64,000 nucleotides of DNA. It comes from Bradyrhizobiaceae bacterium (GTDB lineage: Bacteria > Pseudomonadota > Alphaproteobacteria > Rhizobiales > Xanthobacteraceae). Under the pieces are notes generated by a model. The model saw nothing but the letters and a program-made list of their open reading frames with translations. It was not told the DNA's origin and made no database searches. The stretch spans positions 874,574 through 938,573 of the forward strand of contig CP078014.1 in the NCBI GenBank assembly GCA_020544565.1, in the 5' to 3' direction. Position 1 is the first letter of the stretch. Every line of letters starts with the position of its first letter. The position numbers and the translations under genes were made by a program. Of this stretch, positions 51,801-59,820 are shown piece by piece.

Positions 51801-52072
51801 GCGACCCCGTCGCCGCCGCCCTCGATGCCGGCTTCGTCCGCTTCCGTCCGGTGCTGATGACCGCGCTCGCCATGATCATCGGCATGGCGCCGATGGCGCT
51901 CGGCCTCGGCGAGGGCGGCGAGCAGAACGCGCCGCTCGGCCGCGCCGTGGTCGGCGGCCTCGTTTTCGCGACCGTCGCCACGTTGATGTTCGTGCCGGTC
52001 GTCTTCAGTATGGTCCACAAGAAGCAGCCCGCAAAACCTGCGATGGCGCCGGAGATCGTTCATGCAACCTGA
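48893..52072 (+). CDS. RND efflux transporter permease
   Basis: A 1059-residue inner-membrane pump of the AcrB/MdtB class (HAE1), driven by protons. Twelve helices are expected; the N-terminus NKLVQIALNRPYTFVVLALL and the acidic helix 4 motif GILVDDATVTIEN are present. Two large periplasmic loops with the usual internal duplication (TDIFPDIRIPVIGVVW; FPAVDTGQILMHVRT) are visible. It overlaps the adaptor gene by 11 bases. The substrate is unknown. No TolC-type gene lies next to the pair. Confidence 0.95.
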   Translation: MNKLVQIALNRPYTFVVLALLLLIVGPLAALRTPTDIFPDIRIPVIGVVWSYTGLPPDQMSGRIVTPFQRALTTTVNDIEHIVANSYNGVGIIKIFFQPNVDIRTANAQVTAIAQTMLKQLPPGATPPLILNYSASTVPIIQLALSGEGLTEQNMFDIATNQLRTPLVTVPGAAIPWPFGGKQRQIQIDLNPTAMQALGLSGQDVANALAAQNLITPVGSQKIGNFEYVIQLNNSPLKIEDLGNLPIKVVNGATVYIRDVAQVRDGNPPQTNIVHVDGNRSVLMMVLKAGSVSTLDIIDGIKNKIVAVKDALPETLKVRFIGDQSVFVRGAIAGVAFEGVVAAALTSIMILLFLGSWRSTLIIAISIPLSVLGAIICLALIGETLNIMTLGGLALAVGILVDDATVTIENINWHLEQGKEVEPAILDGARQIVTPAFVSLLCICIVFVPMFFLNGVSRFLFVPMAEAVMFAMMWSFILSRTLVPTMAKYLLHPHTHHEGGKPPTRNPLVRFQRGFEGRFEKVRAVYHGLLAMALNHRGVFVTCFLGFVAASFLLVPFLGRNFFPAVDTGQILMHVRTQVGTRVEETANQLADIQKAVRQIIPPDKIETMTDNIGMPISGINMTYNNTGVIGTQDGDIQIKLKEDRRPTEEYIRELREKLPRQFPGVSFAFLPADIVSQILNFGAPAPIDIQVRGANAQANYKYANELLRRVRLIPGVADARIQQSPNLPGFNVDVDRTRAQYVGLTARDVTNSMVVNLAGSSQVAPTYFLNPDNGVSYSIVMQTPQYQIDSLSKLEALPISAATTATPPMLGGIADIRRSTGSAVVSQYDIQTLVQIYATTQGRDLGAVAGDIQRILAETAKEVPKGSSVVLLGQVQTMNSAFSGLLFGLLGAIVLIYLLIVVNFQSWADPFVIVSALPAALAGIVWMLFVTGTTLSVPALTGAIMCMGVATANSVLVIAFARERYDELGDPVAAALDAGFVRFRPVLMTALAMIIGMAPMALGLGEGGEQNAPLGRAVVGGLVFATVATLMFVPVVFSMVHKKQPAKPAMAPEIVHAT

Positions 52073-53261
52073 TCAGACCCCGCCGGTGTCGCCGCGCAGG
52101 CTCCGTCTTTATGGCGGCGTGGCCGTGGCGGTGCTCGCCGCCGTGGTCGCCACCGGCATCATCTCGCGCTCCAACGGCGACGCCCGGTTGCGCGAATGGA
52201 CCGACGCCCAGGCCGTTCCCACGGTGGCGGTGGCGTTGCCGGGGACGAAGCCGCTCAACGCCACCCTCGACCTGCCGGGGCGGCTGGAAGCCTATTCCCG
52301 CGCGCCGATCTATGCCCGCGTCAGCGGCTATCTCAAGAGCTGGAAGGCTGATATCGGCGCGTCGGTGAAGGCCGGGCAGCAGCTCGCCGAAATCGAGGCG
52401 CCCGATCTCGACCAGCAGTTGTTGCAGGCCCGCGCCGACCTTACCAACGCGCAGGCAGCCGCCAAGCTGTCCGCCGCGACGCTGGCCCGGCGCAAGACGC
52501 TGCTGGCTTCGAACTTCGTGTCGCAGCAGGAAATCGACGAGCGTTCGGCCGACCTCGCCAGCAAGGAGGCGCAGGTCAACGCCATGCAGGCCAACGTGCA
52601 GCGGCTGGAAGCCCTGATCGGCTACAAGACCGTCACCGCGCCGTTCGACGGCGTCGTCACCGAGCGCAACACCGATGTCGGCGCGCTGATCAATGGCGGG
52701 ACCGGGGCGGGCGCGGCGATGTTCGTGGTGTCCGACGTCAAGAAGCTGCGGCTCTACGTCAACGTGCCCCAGAGCTATCTGCCGGGGATCAAGATCGGCG
52801 CCAGGGCCACGGTGTCGGTGCCCGAATATGCCGGCCGAACGTTCCCGGCCACCGTGGAGGCGTCGGCGCAGTCGGTGGACGTGGCGTCGGGCACCACCCG
52901 GATGCAATTGGCCATCGACAACCCCAACTACGAGTTGCGCCCCGGAGCCTACGCCAACGTCAAGCTGGCGCTGACCCGCGACGTGCAGCCGCTGACCATT
53001 CCGGCCAGCGCGCTGATCTTCAACAACAGCGGGCTGCGGGTGGCCACCGTCGGCACCAGCGACAAGGTCCAGTTTAAGCCGGTGACCATCGCCCGCGACC
53101 TCGGCCGCGAGATCGAGATCGCCACCGGCCTTGCGCCGGACGACCGGGTGATCGTCACGCCGCTGGACGGCATCGCCGAGGGTGACCCGGTCCGCATCGC
53201 CGGCGGCGGCAAGGACGGCAACCCGCGCACCAGCGCCAACGCCACGACCAAGACCGAGTAG
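52062..53261 (+). CDS. RND efflux periplasmic adaptor (membrane fusion protein)
   Basis: A 399-residue adaptor linking the permease to an outer-membrane channel. An N-terminal membrane anchor (YGGVAVAVLAAVVATGII) precedes the barrel-sandwich half (ARVSGYLKSWKADIGASVKAGQ), an alpha-helical hairpin (residues about 115-190), the second lipoyl half (VTAPFDGVVTERNTDVGAL), then beta-barrel and membrane-proximal domains. Its ATG lies inside the end of the permease gene, so the two are translationally linked; permease-before-adaptor is the less common order. Confidence 0.94.
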   Translation: MQPDQTPPVSPRRLRLYGGVAVAVLAAVVATGIISRSNGDARLREWTDAQAVPTVAVALPGTKPLNATLDLPGRLEAYSRAPIYARVSGYLKSWKADIGASVKAGQQLAEIEAPDLDQQLLQARADLTNAQAAAKLSAATLARRKTLLASNFVSQQEIDERSADLASKEAQVNAMQANVQRLEALIGYKTVTAPFDGVVTERNTDVGALINGGTGAGAAMFVVSDVKKLRLYVNVPQSYLPGIKIGARATVSVPEYAGRTFPATVEASAQSVDVASGTTRMQLAIDNPNYELRPGAYANVKLALTRDVQPLTIPASALIFNNSGLRVATVGTSDKVQFKPVTIARDLGREIEIATGLAPDDRVIVTPLDGIAEGDPVRIAGGGKDGNPRTSANATTKTE

Positions 53262-53413
53262 CCCCCGCGCCGGATCACCGGCCCGGCGGCTGACCGGGGT
53301 AGGGGCGACGGACCGGAGGGCGCGGAAATATTTTCGGCGGCGGCTCCGGATGTCTTGGAACTTTAACCAAACGGGTCCATTGTCCCCGACATTACCTTTC
53401 GGGACAGAGTGTC

Positions 53414-53662
53414 ATGCGTGGCGTAGTCGCGTTTGCGTTGGTGTGTATGGCGGGGCCTTGCCTTGCGGAAAGTCCGTCCCCGAATTTCCTGAAAAAGGAA
53501 CCGTACTTCCTGTCGCCTTATTCCGTGGTGTACGTGGACAACGGCACCTGCGGCGTCGGCAAGGTGCTCAAGGTCACCGGAGAGCGCGGCGCGGTCCGCC
53601 GCAAGCGGCTGTGCGTGGCCATGGGCCGGGAAGAAGCGTCGCGCACCATCGCGACGCCCTGA
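53414..53662 (+). CDS. Small secreted protein (DUF6719-like paralogue)
   Basis: An 82-residue exported protein with signal peptide GVVAFALVCMAGPCLA. The mature part has VVYVDNGTCGVGKVLKVTG and KRLCVAMGRE, matching the Cys-containing pattern of the protein at 47412-47663. Start ATG 53414. It stands alone between the RND operon and a minus-strand binding-protein gene. The role is unknown. Confidence 0.72.
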   Translation: MRGVVAFALVCMAGPCLAESPSPNFLKKEPYFLSPYSVVYVDNGTCGVGKVLKVTGERGAVRRKRLCVAMGREEASRTIATP

Positions 53663-53721
53663 CGGATGTAGCCGTTGCTTGGGCCTGCCTTGCCTTGGTC
53701 CTGCTTGAGTCCCGAATTGAG

Positions 53722-53757
53722 CTCCTAAAAAGGAAGCGCTGCGGTTAACTGCAGCGC
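53722..53757 (-). terminator. Terminator of the periplasmic binding protein gene
   Basis: Gcgctgc (53736-53742) and gcagcgc (53751-53757) form a 7-bp stem with an 8-base loop. On the minus strand it is followed by ttccttttta. It lies about 35 bases beyond the stop at 53790. Confidence 0.7.
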
Positions 53758-53789
53758 GTTATCGCATCCGGTGCGGGATGAAAGCCGGA

Positions 53790-54983
53790 TCAGTTGGCCT
53801 TCATGACCTCGCCGAACTGGTCCCAGCTCTTGCCGTTCCACCGCTGCAACTGAAGCTGGGTATAGGCCTGGTTCGAGGTCTCGCTGGTGTTGACCTTGAT
53901 GCCGGGCAGGGCGGTCGGCAGGACGAAATCCTTGAAGCTCTTTGACTGCTTCAGGACATTCTGGCGCGACAGGTCGTTGCCGCACTGTTTCAGCAACTGT
54001 TCGAGGATCATGCCCTGCTGCACGCCGAAGGTGTAGTTGGAGTCCGCGATGTCGGAGCCGGGCAGATACTTGTTGAAGAAGGCGATGTAGTCCTGCACGC
54101 CCTTGTCGTCCTTCCATTTCGGATCCTTCGGATCCTTGAAGAAGGTGGCGGAGACCACGCCGGTTGCCTTGTCCAGTCCGACCGGAACGAAGGTCGCCCC
54201 GATCGAGGCGCCGACCGTGTTGATGACGATCAGCGGCTTCCATCCCATCTCGTAGATCTTGCGCAGCGCCTGGGCGGCAAATTTCGGCGTGCCGGCGATC
54301 AGGAGCGCCTCCGGCGCGGCGGCTTTCAGGTTCACGACTTGCGAATCCACCGTCGGATCGGAAACTTCATAGGCCAGCGCCGTGACCTTGTCGGCGAACG
54401 CGGCCTTGTAGATCGCCTTGAACGCGGTGACGAAATCCTTCCCGAGGTCGTCGTTCTGATAAAGGATTCCAACCTTGGCGGCGGGAAGCTGGCTGCGGAA
54501 ATACTTCGCGTAGATCTTGCCCTCGGTGTCGTAACTCGGCAGCGCCGTGGTGGTGAACGGATATTCCTTGATGTCGGTGAACTTCGTCGCGCCCGTGACG
54601 ATGAAGGTGTGCGGTACCTTCTTGGCGTTGACGTACTTGATAGTGGCGGACATCGCCGGCGTGCCCAGCGGCCCAAACAGGAAGGCAACCTCGTCGTTTT
54701 CGACCAGCTTGCGGGTGTGCTCCACGGCCTTCGGCGGACTGTAGGCGTCGTCATAGGTGATGTAGTTGATCTTGCGGCCGTTGACGCCGCCGCGATCGTT
54801 CACGGAATTGATGTAGGCGATGGTTCCCCTGCCGGTCGCTTCCAGCGGAGAGGCCGGGCCGCTGAATGGATAGGTGGCCCCGATCTTGACCTCGGTGGCG
54901 GTCACGCCCGGCGCATCGGCGGCAAATGCGGCTGCGGTCATCGCAAGCGACGCCGCCATTGTCATCAGCAGATTCTTGGACAT
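53790..54983 (-). CDS. ABC transporter periplasmic substrate-binding protein (LivK type)
   Basis: A 397-residue protein with signal peptide (LLMTMAASLAMTAAAFA) and a type 1 periplasmic-binding fold: VTATEVKIGATYPFSGPASP at the N-terminus and VGILYQNDDLGKDFVTAFKA between the lobes. This is the branched-chain amino-acid / HAAT class, whose members also bind aromatic acids and other ligands. No permease or ATPase genes are next to it, so it is an orphan here. Two similar operator-like sequences lie upstream. Confidence 0.88.
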   Translation of the reverse strand: MSKNLLMTMAASLAMTAAAFAADAPGVTATEVKIGATYPFSGPASPLEATGRGTIAYINSVNDRGGVNGRKINYITYDDAYSPPKAVEHTRKLVENDEVAFLFGPLGTPAMSATIKYVNAKKVPHTFIVTGATKFTDIKEYPFTTTALPSYDTEGKIYAKYFRSQLPAAKVGILYQNDDLGKDFVTAFKAIYKAAFADKVTALAYEVSDPTVDSQVVNLKAAAPEALLIAGTPKFAAQALRKIYEMGWKPLIVINTVGASIGATFVPVGLDKATGVVSATFFKDPKDPKWKDDKGVQDYIAFFNKYLPGSDIADSNYTFGVQQGMILEQLLKQCGNDLSRQNVLKQSKSFKDFVLPTALPGIKVNTSETSNQAYTQLQLQRWNGKSWDQFGEVMKAN

Positions 54984-55318
54984 CTCGTCTCCCTTCTGGT
55001 GTTTCCAGTCGCGCCGTGTGGATCACGGGCTGATTGTTAGTTCAAATTTAGAACTTAAGGTTAGCGTGGCTGGAATTTCATGCAAGCAGAAAGTGCTGCG
55101 CGCCAGATGGAAATGACGAGACCCCAACGACGCGTTCGATATCGTCGAACTAAGTTTGATTTCAGAACGTGAAATGACGAAGGCTGAGCCGGAGGTTTTC
55201 TGGAAGGGCTAGGGCAGGCGCGGCTGCGCCCGGATGGCGTCATCCTGTTCATCAACAGCATGACAGCCTATCCGCAGCCGCCCCTTGCTCTCGCGGGGCC
55301 GGCTACTATCGTGTCGCG
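54984..55318. promoter_or_regulatory. Upstream region of the binding-protein gene, with two operator-like sites
   Basis: The 335-base gap holds no gene. Agttcaaatttagaac at 55039-55054 (part of an inverted repeat agttc-n7-gaact, 55039-55055) and agtttgatttcagaac at 55153-55168 match at 12 of 16 positions. They lie 56-71 and 170-185 bases upstream of the start at 54983. They could be binding sites of a dimeric regulator. Confidence 0.4.
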
Positions 55319-56383
55319 ATGACCTCCGATCCCGCCATCCTCCTGCCGCCGCTGCTGAGGTGCCTTGAGACCCTCGGCCTCATCGTCCGGCATTTCGATC
55401 CGTCTGAATTCCATGCCCTGATGCAGGCCGCCGGTACGCCCGACGTGGCGCTGCGCGAGGCCCGCGCGCAATGGCGCGACGATCCGTCCGATGGCGGCGT
55501 CGGCGCTGCGCTCGTTGCGGCGAGCGACGTGGCGCTGGCGGCTTTCGACGGATTGCGCGCCGCCCTCGACGGCGGCGATGCCCGCGCGGTGTTTCGCGCG
55601 CTGCGCCATCTGCCGCGGGCGCAGGAGGCGCTGTATCCGCTCGCGCCCCTCATTCCGGCGGTGAACCGCTTCTTCCTCGATCCGGCGCTGCGCGACGACG
55701 CGGAAGCGCTGGCGCGCGCCATGCAGCCGCCGCGCCACGGCGAGACCGGCGTGTTTCATGTCGACAACGATCCGGGCAGCCGTGGCGGCTATTCGCTCTA
55801 CGTGCCGGAGACCTACACGGCCGACCGCGCGTGGCCGCTGGTGGTGGCGCTGCACGGCGGCAGCGGCAATGGCCGCGCCTTCCTGTGGAGCTGGCTGCGC
55901 GAGGCCCGCAGTTCCGGCGCGATCCTGGTCGCGCCGACCGCGCGCGGCAATTCCGTCGGCGCGACATGGGCGCTGGCCGGCGAGGATAACGACACGCCGA
56001 ACCTCGCCCGCATCGTTGCCGAGGTCCGCGCCCGCTGGACCGTCGACCCGCAGCGGCTGCTGCTCACCGGCCTGAGCGACGGCGGCACGTTCTGCTACGT
56101 CAGCGCCCTGGGGACGGACTCGCCCTTCACCCATCTCGCCCCGGTGTGCGCCGCCTTTCATCCGATGCTGCTGTCGGTGGCGGATGCGGAGCGGCTGCGC
56201 GGCCTGCCGGTCTATCTCGTCCACGGCGCGCTCGACTGGATGTTTCCGGTCGAAATGGCGCGGCAGGCGGAGACGGCGCTGGTGGCGGCGGGGGCGAACG
56301 TCGCCTACACCGAGATCGACAACCTCAGTCACACCTATCCAGGCGAGGTCAACGCGCCGATGCTGGCGTGGCTGAAGGGGTAG
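55319..56383 (+). CDS. Alpha/beta hydrolase (carboxylesterase/phospholipase type)
   Basis: A 354-residue cytosolic protein. An N-terminal helical region of about 150 residues is followed by the hydrolase fold: VVALHGGSGNGRAF (oxyanion region), nucleophile Ser in LLTGLSDGGTFCY, Asp in VHGALDWMFPV, and His in IDNLSHTYPGE. The triad is therefore complete. The start is ATG 55319. The 3' end overlaps the convergent zinc-ribbon gene by 35 bases. The substrate is unknown. Confidence 0.87.
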   Translation: MTSDPAILLPPLLRCLETLGLIVRHFDPSEFHALMQAAGTPDVALREARAQWRDDPSDGGVGAALVAASDVALAAFDGLRAALDGGDARAVFRALRHLPRAQEALYPLAPLIPAVNRFFLDPALRDDAEALARAMQPPRHGETGVFHVDNDPGSRGGYSLYVPETYTADRAWPLVVALHGGSGNGRAFLWSWLREARSSGAILVAPTARGNSVGATWALAGEDNDTPNLARIVAEVRARWTVDPQRLLLTGLSDGGTFCYVSALGTDSPFTHLAPVCAAFHPMLLSVADAERLRGLPVYLVHGALDWMFPVEMARQAETALVAAGANVAYTEIDNLSHTYPGEVNAPMLAWLKG

Positions 56384-56681
56384 GGCGATCCGGGCGCAGG
56401 CCGCGCTCCGCTGCCGGCCCGTTCCGTTCCCGGCCGTCCCCGTCGGGATCGAAGCGGAAAATCTCCAGCGACTGCAGATGCGCCGAGGCGCGCGACTTGA
56501 ACACGGGCGTGTCGCCGGCGATGGCGCGGGTCAGCCGCGCGCCGCAGCCACCGCACTGGAACACGAATTCGAGTGTGGTCATGGCCCAGCGCACATCGGC
56601 AACCTCCATGAGATGCCGCCGGCAGTCCGGGCACACGATCACCGCCGGCCGGGCGTCCCGAAGCGCGACATTGCCGAGCAT
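56349..56681 (-). CDS. Small zinc-ribbon-like hypothetical protein
   Basis: A 110-residue protein with two Cys pairs, VIVCPDCRRHL and VFQCGGCGARL, spaced as a zinc ribbon. The region after residue 75 is Arg/Pro/Gly-rich and overlaps the hydrolase gene end, so the C-terminus may be unstructured. The start is ATG 56681, with a modest GGGAGA upstream. Function unknown. Confidence 0.6.
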   Translation of the reverse strand: MLGNVALRDARPAVIVCPDCRRHLMEVADVRWAMTTLEFVFQCGGCGARLTRAIAGDTPVFKSRASAHLQSLEIFRFDPDGDGRERNGPAAERGLRPDRPTPSATPASAR

Positions 56682-57103
56682 GTGAAGTCTCCCGCGAGGT
56701 GAGGGCAGGCCGAGTGCGTGGGCAGTTTATCGCCCGCCGCCCGGCGGCTGGGATCACCATTTGCGAAATGCACAGGAAATCGCGCGGCGCGGGGCGGCCT
56801 ATGGCGGCTGATCGCGGCTGGTTCCCGTCGTATCCCGGACGCGATGCAACGCGATCGCGTTGCTTCGCAGAGCCGGGACCATTACGGGCGGAATGCCCGT
56901 GACGGGCGCAGTGTCTGTGGCGGCCCCGATTCAGCAGCACATCGTTGCGCGCTGCGCAGCATCCGGGGCAAGGACCCCTGCGTCCACCCGGTTCCGCTTA
57001 ACCGCGTCGAAACCATCCGGCGGTACGTTCATGCGGTTTCAGAAGGCCGCGTGTCCGGCGGTGCGCGCCGGGTGGCCCGATCGATCGACAGCATTGGACG
57101 CGC
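56682..57103. repeat. Intergenic region with a dispersed hairpin repeat
   Basis: This is a 422-base gap without a convincing gene. At about 56826-56887 tcccggacgcgatgcaacgc, followed by gatcgcgttgcttcgcagag and ccgggacc, forms a long hairpin that resembles a repeat frequent in Bradyrhizobium-like genomes. A degenerate half (gctgcgcagcatccggggca) follows near 56960. The DUF2336 gene promoter should lie in the right part. Confidence 0.55.
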
Positions 57104-58189
57104 GTGCAGAGCCATCTCGTTCAGGACTTGCAGGACGCCATCAGCAACGCCTCGTCCGGCCGCCGCGCCGGCGCGCTGCATAAGGTGACGGACCTGCTGA
57201 TCGGCCATGGCGAGCGGCTGTCGGAGGCGCAGGCGGCGCTGTTCGGCGATGTGCTGCTCGGCCTCGTCGAGGGGTGCGAGCCGTCCGTTCTTGCGGAGTT
57301 CGGCAGCCGGCTGGCGTCCGCCCCGGTCGTGCCCCTGCCGGTGCTGCTCTGGCTCGCCCGCCATCCCGATGCCCGGGTCGCGGGTCCGGTGCTGGCGCAG
57401 GCAGACGGGCTGTCCGGTGACGATCTGCTCGATCTCGCCGGCTCGCGCGGCAAGGACCATCAACTGGCCATCGCGGACCGTCGCGAACTCGATGCTGCGC
57501 TGACCGAAGCGCTGATCGAGCTCGGCGACAGGGATGTCCGCTACCGGGTGGTGAGCAACGAAGGTGCGAAAATCTCGCGCACCGGTTTCCTGCGGCTGGT
57601 GAGCGTCGCGGCGCGCGACCCGCTGCTGGCGGAAAAGACCGGCGTGCGCGCCGACCTGCCGGCGCGGCTTCTGCGCGAATTGCTGGAGAATGCCGCCGAT
57701 GCCGTGCGCGCCCGCATCGTCAGCAAGGCGCCGGCGTCGTTGCGTGGCGAGATCCAGCGCCATGTCGACAGCATCGCGCAGGAGACGCAGCGCCGCGCCG
57801 AGCGGCCGCGTGGCATGCGCGCGGCGATGGAGATGGTGGAGCGGCTCAAGGACAGCCGCGAGCTGACGGAAGACAAGCTCATCGAATTCGCTCGCGACCG
57901 GCAATATGAATCCGTCATCGCGGCGCTGGCGGTGCTCGCCTCCGCGCCGGTGGCGCTGATCCAGCCCCTGATGCGGGTCCACCGCAATGACGGCCTGATG
58001 ATCGCGTGCCGTGCCGCCGACCTGTCGTGGGAAGCGGCGCGCGAAGTGATCCTCGGCCGCCTGTCGTCGGTCACGGCGGCCGAGCAGGACGCTCTCCGCG
58101 CGCAATATGCCGAGGTCTCCTTCGCCGCGGCCAAGCGCGCGCTGTATATCTGGCAGCAGCAGACGATGACGCCGCGCCGCGCCGGCTAA
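57104..58189 (+). CDS. DUF2336 domain protein
   Basis: A 361-residue all-helical protein. The pattern LASAPVVPLPVLLWLARHPD, VAGPVLAQADGLSGDDLLDL and EGAKISRTGFLRLV is that of the DUF2336 family, common in alphaproteobacteria and built from HEAT-like repeats. Start GTG 57104. The family has no known biochemical role. It meets the next minus-strand gene with a four-base overlap of stop codons. Confidence 0.8.
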   Translation: MQSHLVQDLQDAISNASSGRRAGALHKVTDLLIGHGERLSEAQAALFGDVLLGLVEGCEPSVLAEFGSRLASAPVVPLPVLLWLARHPDARVAGPVLAQADGLSGDDLLDLAGSRGKDHQLAIADRRELDAALTEALIELGDRDVRYRVVSNEGAKISRTGFLRLVSVAARDPLLAEKTGVRADLPARLLRELLENAADAVRARIVSKAPASLRGEIQRHVDSIAQETQRRAERPRGMRAAMEMVERLKDSRELTEDKLIEFARDRQYESVIAALAVLASAPVALIQPLMRVHRNDGLMIACRAADLSWEAAREVILGRLSSVTAAEQDALRAQYAEVSFAAAKRALYIWQQQTMTPRRAG

Positions 58190-58401
58190 GGCCGCATGAA
58201 GGCGAAGTCGGTGTCGGGATCGCAGTTGTCGGCGACGAAGCGCAGCTCCGATTGCACGTCGGCCACCGAGCGCGTTTCGAGATAGGCCGAGACCACGCGG
58301 CCGAGCAGCGCGCGGCACAGGCTGTCGGGGCTTTCTCCCGTGGCCTTGACCTCGGCCATCGCCGCAGCGAAATGACGGTTGGCGATCTCGGCTGCGGACA
58401 T
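58186..58401 (-). CDS. Hypothetical 71-residue protein
   Basis: ATG 58401 follows AGGGAG six bases upstream, so the shorter start is preferred over one at 58491. The protein is mainly helical (AEIANRHFAAAMAEVKATG, SLCRALLGRVVSAYLETRS) with an acidic C-terminus (DNCDPDTDFAFMRP). It has no recognised motif. Confidence 0.6.
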   Translation of the reverse strand: MSAAEIANRHFAAAMAEVKATGESPDSLCRALLGRVVSAYLETRSVADVQSELRFVADNCDPDTDFAFMRP

Positions 58402-58589
58402 GCGGTGCTCCCTGTGATGACGCGGTGCGACCATACACCAAAGCCGGTGCGCCGGGTTGATCGGGATCAACGGGCAAGGCTGCGATGTCATTCCGGCGGC
58501 GGATGTGGCATGGCTGGGACGCCACGATTTCGCGCCAGCGTCCGTTTATGATGGGACAACGCGCGCCGACAGCCACGGAGGAATTGACC

Positions 58590-58985
58590 ATGCAGATTCA
58601 TCGCAACGGCTCTCGCCCGTCCACCCGGGGACCGTCGGACTGGTTCACCGGAGCGGTCCGCATCGACCCGCTGTTTCAGGCGCCCGATCCGGCGCGGGCG
58701 GCCGGTGCGCAGGTCACCTTCGAGCCCGGCGCGCGCACGGCATGGCATACCCATCCGCTCGGCCAGACCTTAATCATCACCTCGGGCCTCGGCTGGGTGC
58801 AACGCGAGGGCGGCCCGGTGGAGGAGGTGCGGCCCGGCGACGTGGTGTGGTTTCCGCCCGGCCTCAAGCACTGGCACGGCGCGACCGCGACCACGGCGAT
58901 GACTCATATCGCGATCCAGGAAGCGCGCGACGGCAAGACCGTGGACTGGATGGAAAAGGTCAGCGACGAGCAGTATCGCAAATAG
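58590..58985 (+). CDS. Cupin domain protein
   Basis: A 131-residue single cupin barrel. Motif 1 has the metal-binding His residues in [15 protein letters not shown], and motif 2 is [20 protein letters not shown] 58590 follows a GGAGG ribosome site; the longer frame from 58485 is not supported. The close pattern matches small cupins near quercetinase-like or carboxymuconolactone-type proteins. The substrate is unknown. Confidence 0.88.
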   Translation: MQIHRNGSRPSTRGPSDWFTGAVRIDPLFQAPDPARAAGAQVTFEPGARTAWHTHPLGQTLIITSGLGWVQREGGPVEEVRPGDVVWFPPGLKHWHGATATTAMTHIAIQEARDGKTVDWMEKVSDEQYRK

Positions 58986-59003
58986 TGGCGGCGCAACTGC
59001 CCG

Positions 59004-59366
59004 CTACGACGCGCGCGGCAAGGCGAGGCCCCCGGGCTCGTTGCCGTACTGCAGGACCTGCACTTTCTCGGTGGTGATCAGTCCGCCCGGCATCATGCCG
59101 TCGAGGACCGGCAGAAACGCTGCGATCTTCTCGGCGGCATCCACGATCTCCACGATCACGGGCAGGTCTTCCGACAGGCGCAGGATCTTGGAGGTGTGGA
59201 TGCGGCTCGAATGGCCGAAGCCGATGTGGCCGCGCAGCACGGTGGCGCCGCCGAGATGCATCTCGCGGGCCTTGAGGACGATGGCTTCCGCGAGGGGTGT
59301 GTGGTGAAACATGTCGTCCTCTCCGAAGAAGATGCGCAGCAGAACGGCCTCTCGCGGGATGTGCAT
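59004..59366 (-). CDS. DUF190 family protein (PII-like), in the antiporter operon
   Basis: A 120-residue protein of the DUF190 family, small proteins with a PII-like fold often found next to crcB genes. The start MHIPREAVLLRIFFG is supported by GGAGGG seven bases upstream and by the identical MHIP start of its paralogue at 61351-61698. An upstream ATG at 59390 overlaps the USP stop (ATGA) and is the alternative. Last gene of the antiporter-USP-DUF190 operon, under fluoride riboswitch control. Confidence 0.87.
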   Translation of the reverse strand: MHIPREAVLLRIFFGEDDMFHHTPLAEAIVLKAREMHLGGATVLRGHIGFGHSSRIHTSKILRLSEDLPVIVEIVDAAEKIAAFLPVLDGMMPGGLITTEKVQVLQYGNEPGGLALPRAS

Positions 59367-59386
59367 GGCGGGTCCCTCCGTCGCTG

Positions 59387-59806
59387 TCATTTGACGACCA
59401 GAACCGGGCAGGGCGCAAGCTGGATGATGCGGTCGGCCCGGCTGCCGACCATGCGCTCGTACAGGGCGGAATGGCCGGTGGCGCCGATCACCAGCAGGTC
59501 CGGAATCAGTTCGTCCGCGAGTTCGAGAATGGCGCGCACCGGATGGCCGACGCGGATGTGAGTCTCGATCGCAACGCCCTGCTGCTCGGCGAGGGCTTTC
59601 GCGTTCTGGAACACCTTGTGGAAGCGGCGCCCCGCCACCGCCGTGGTCTCACGGACGTCCTCGATATATTCGGGCATCGCGGGAATTTCCTCGACGCAGA
59701 CCATGTGAAGCTGGGATGCGTTCTGCTTCGCCAGCGCGATGGCGAGCCGCAATGCCTCGTGGGCGTGATCCGAACCGTCATTGGCGTGCAGGATGATGGC
59801 GAACAT
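59387..59806 (-). CDS. Universal stress protein (UspA family)
   Basis: A 139-residue single Usp domain. The nucleotide-binding motif G-x2-G-x9-G-S is in GATGHSALYERMVGS, and the N-terminus FAIILHANDGSDHAHEA is typical. Middle gene of the riboswitch-led operon, 14 bases after the antiporter. Usp genes are among the classes seen with fluoride riboswitches. Its job during fluoride stress is not known. Confidence 0.92.
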   Translation of the reverse strand: MFAIILHANDGSDHAHEALRLAIALAKQNASQLHMVCVEEIPAMPEYIEDVRETTAVAGRRFHKVFQNAKALAEQQGVAIETHIRVGHPVRAILELADELIPDLLVIGATGHSALYERMVGSRADRIIQLAPCPVLVVK

Positions 59807-59820
59807 GGGCGCACTCCGCG

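Noticed and set aside
48803..52063. Long minus-strand open frame (over 1000 codons) opposite the RND permease gene
   Set aside because: It is the antisense of a strongly supported gene; the Arg/His/Asp-rich, repetitive composition is typical of open antisense frames in GC-rich DNA.
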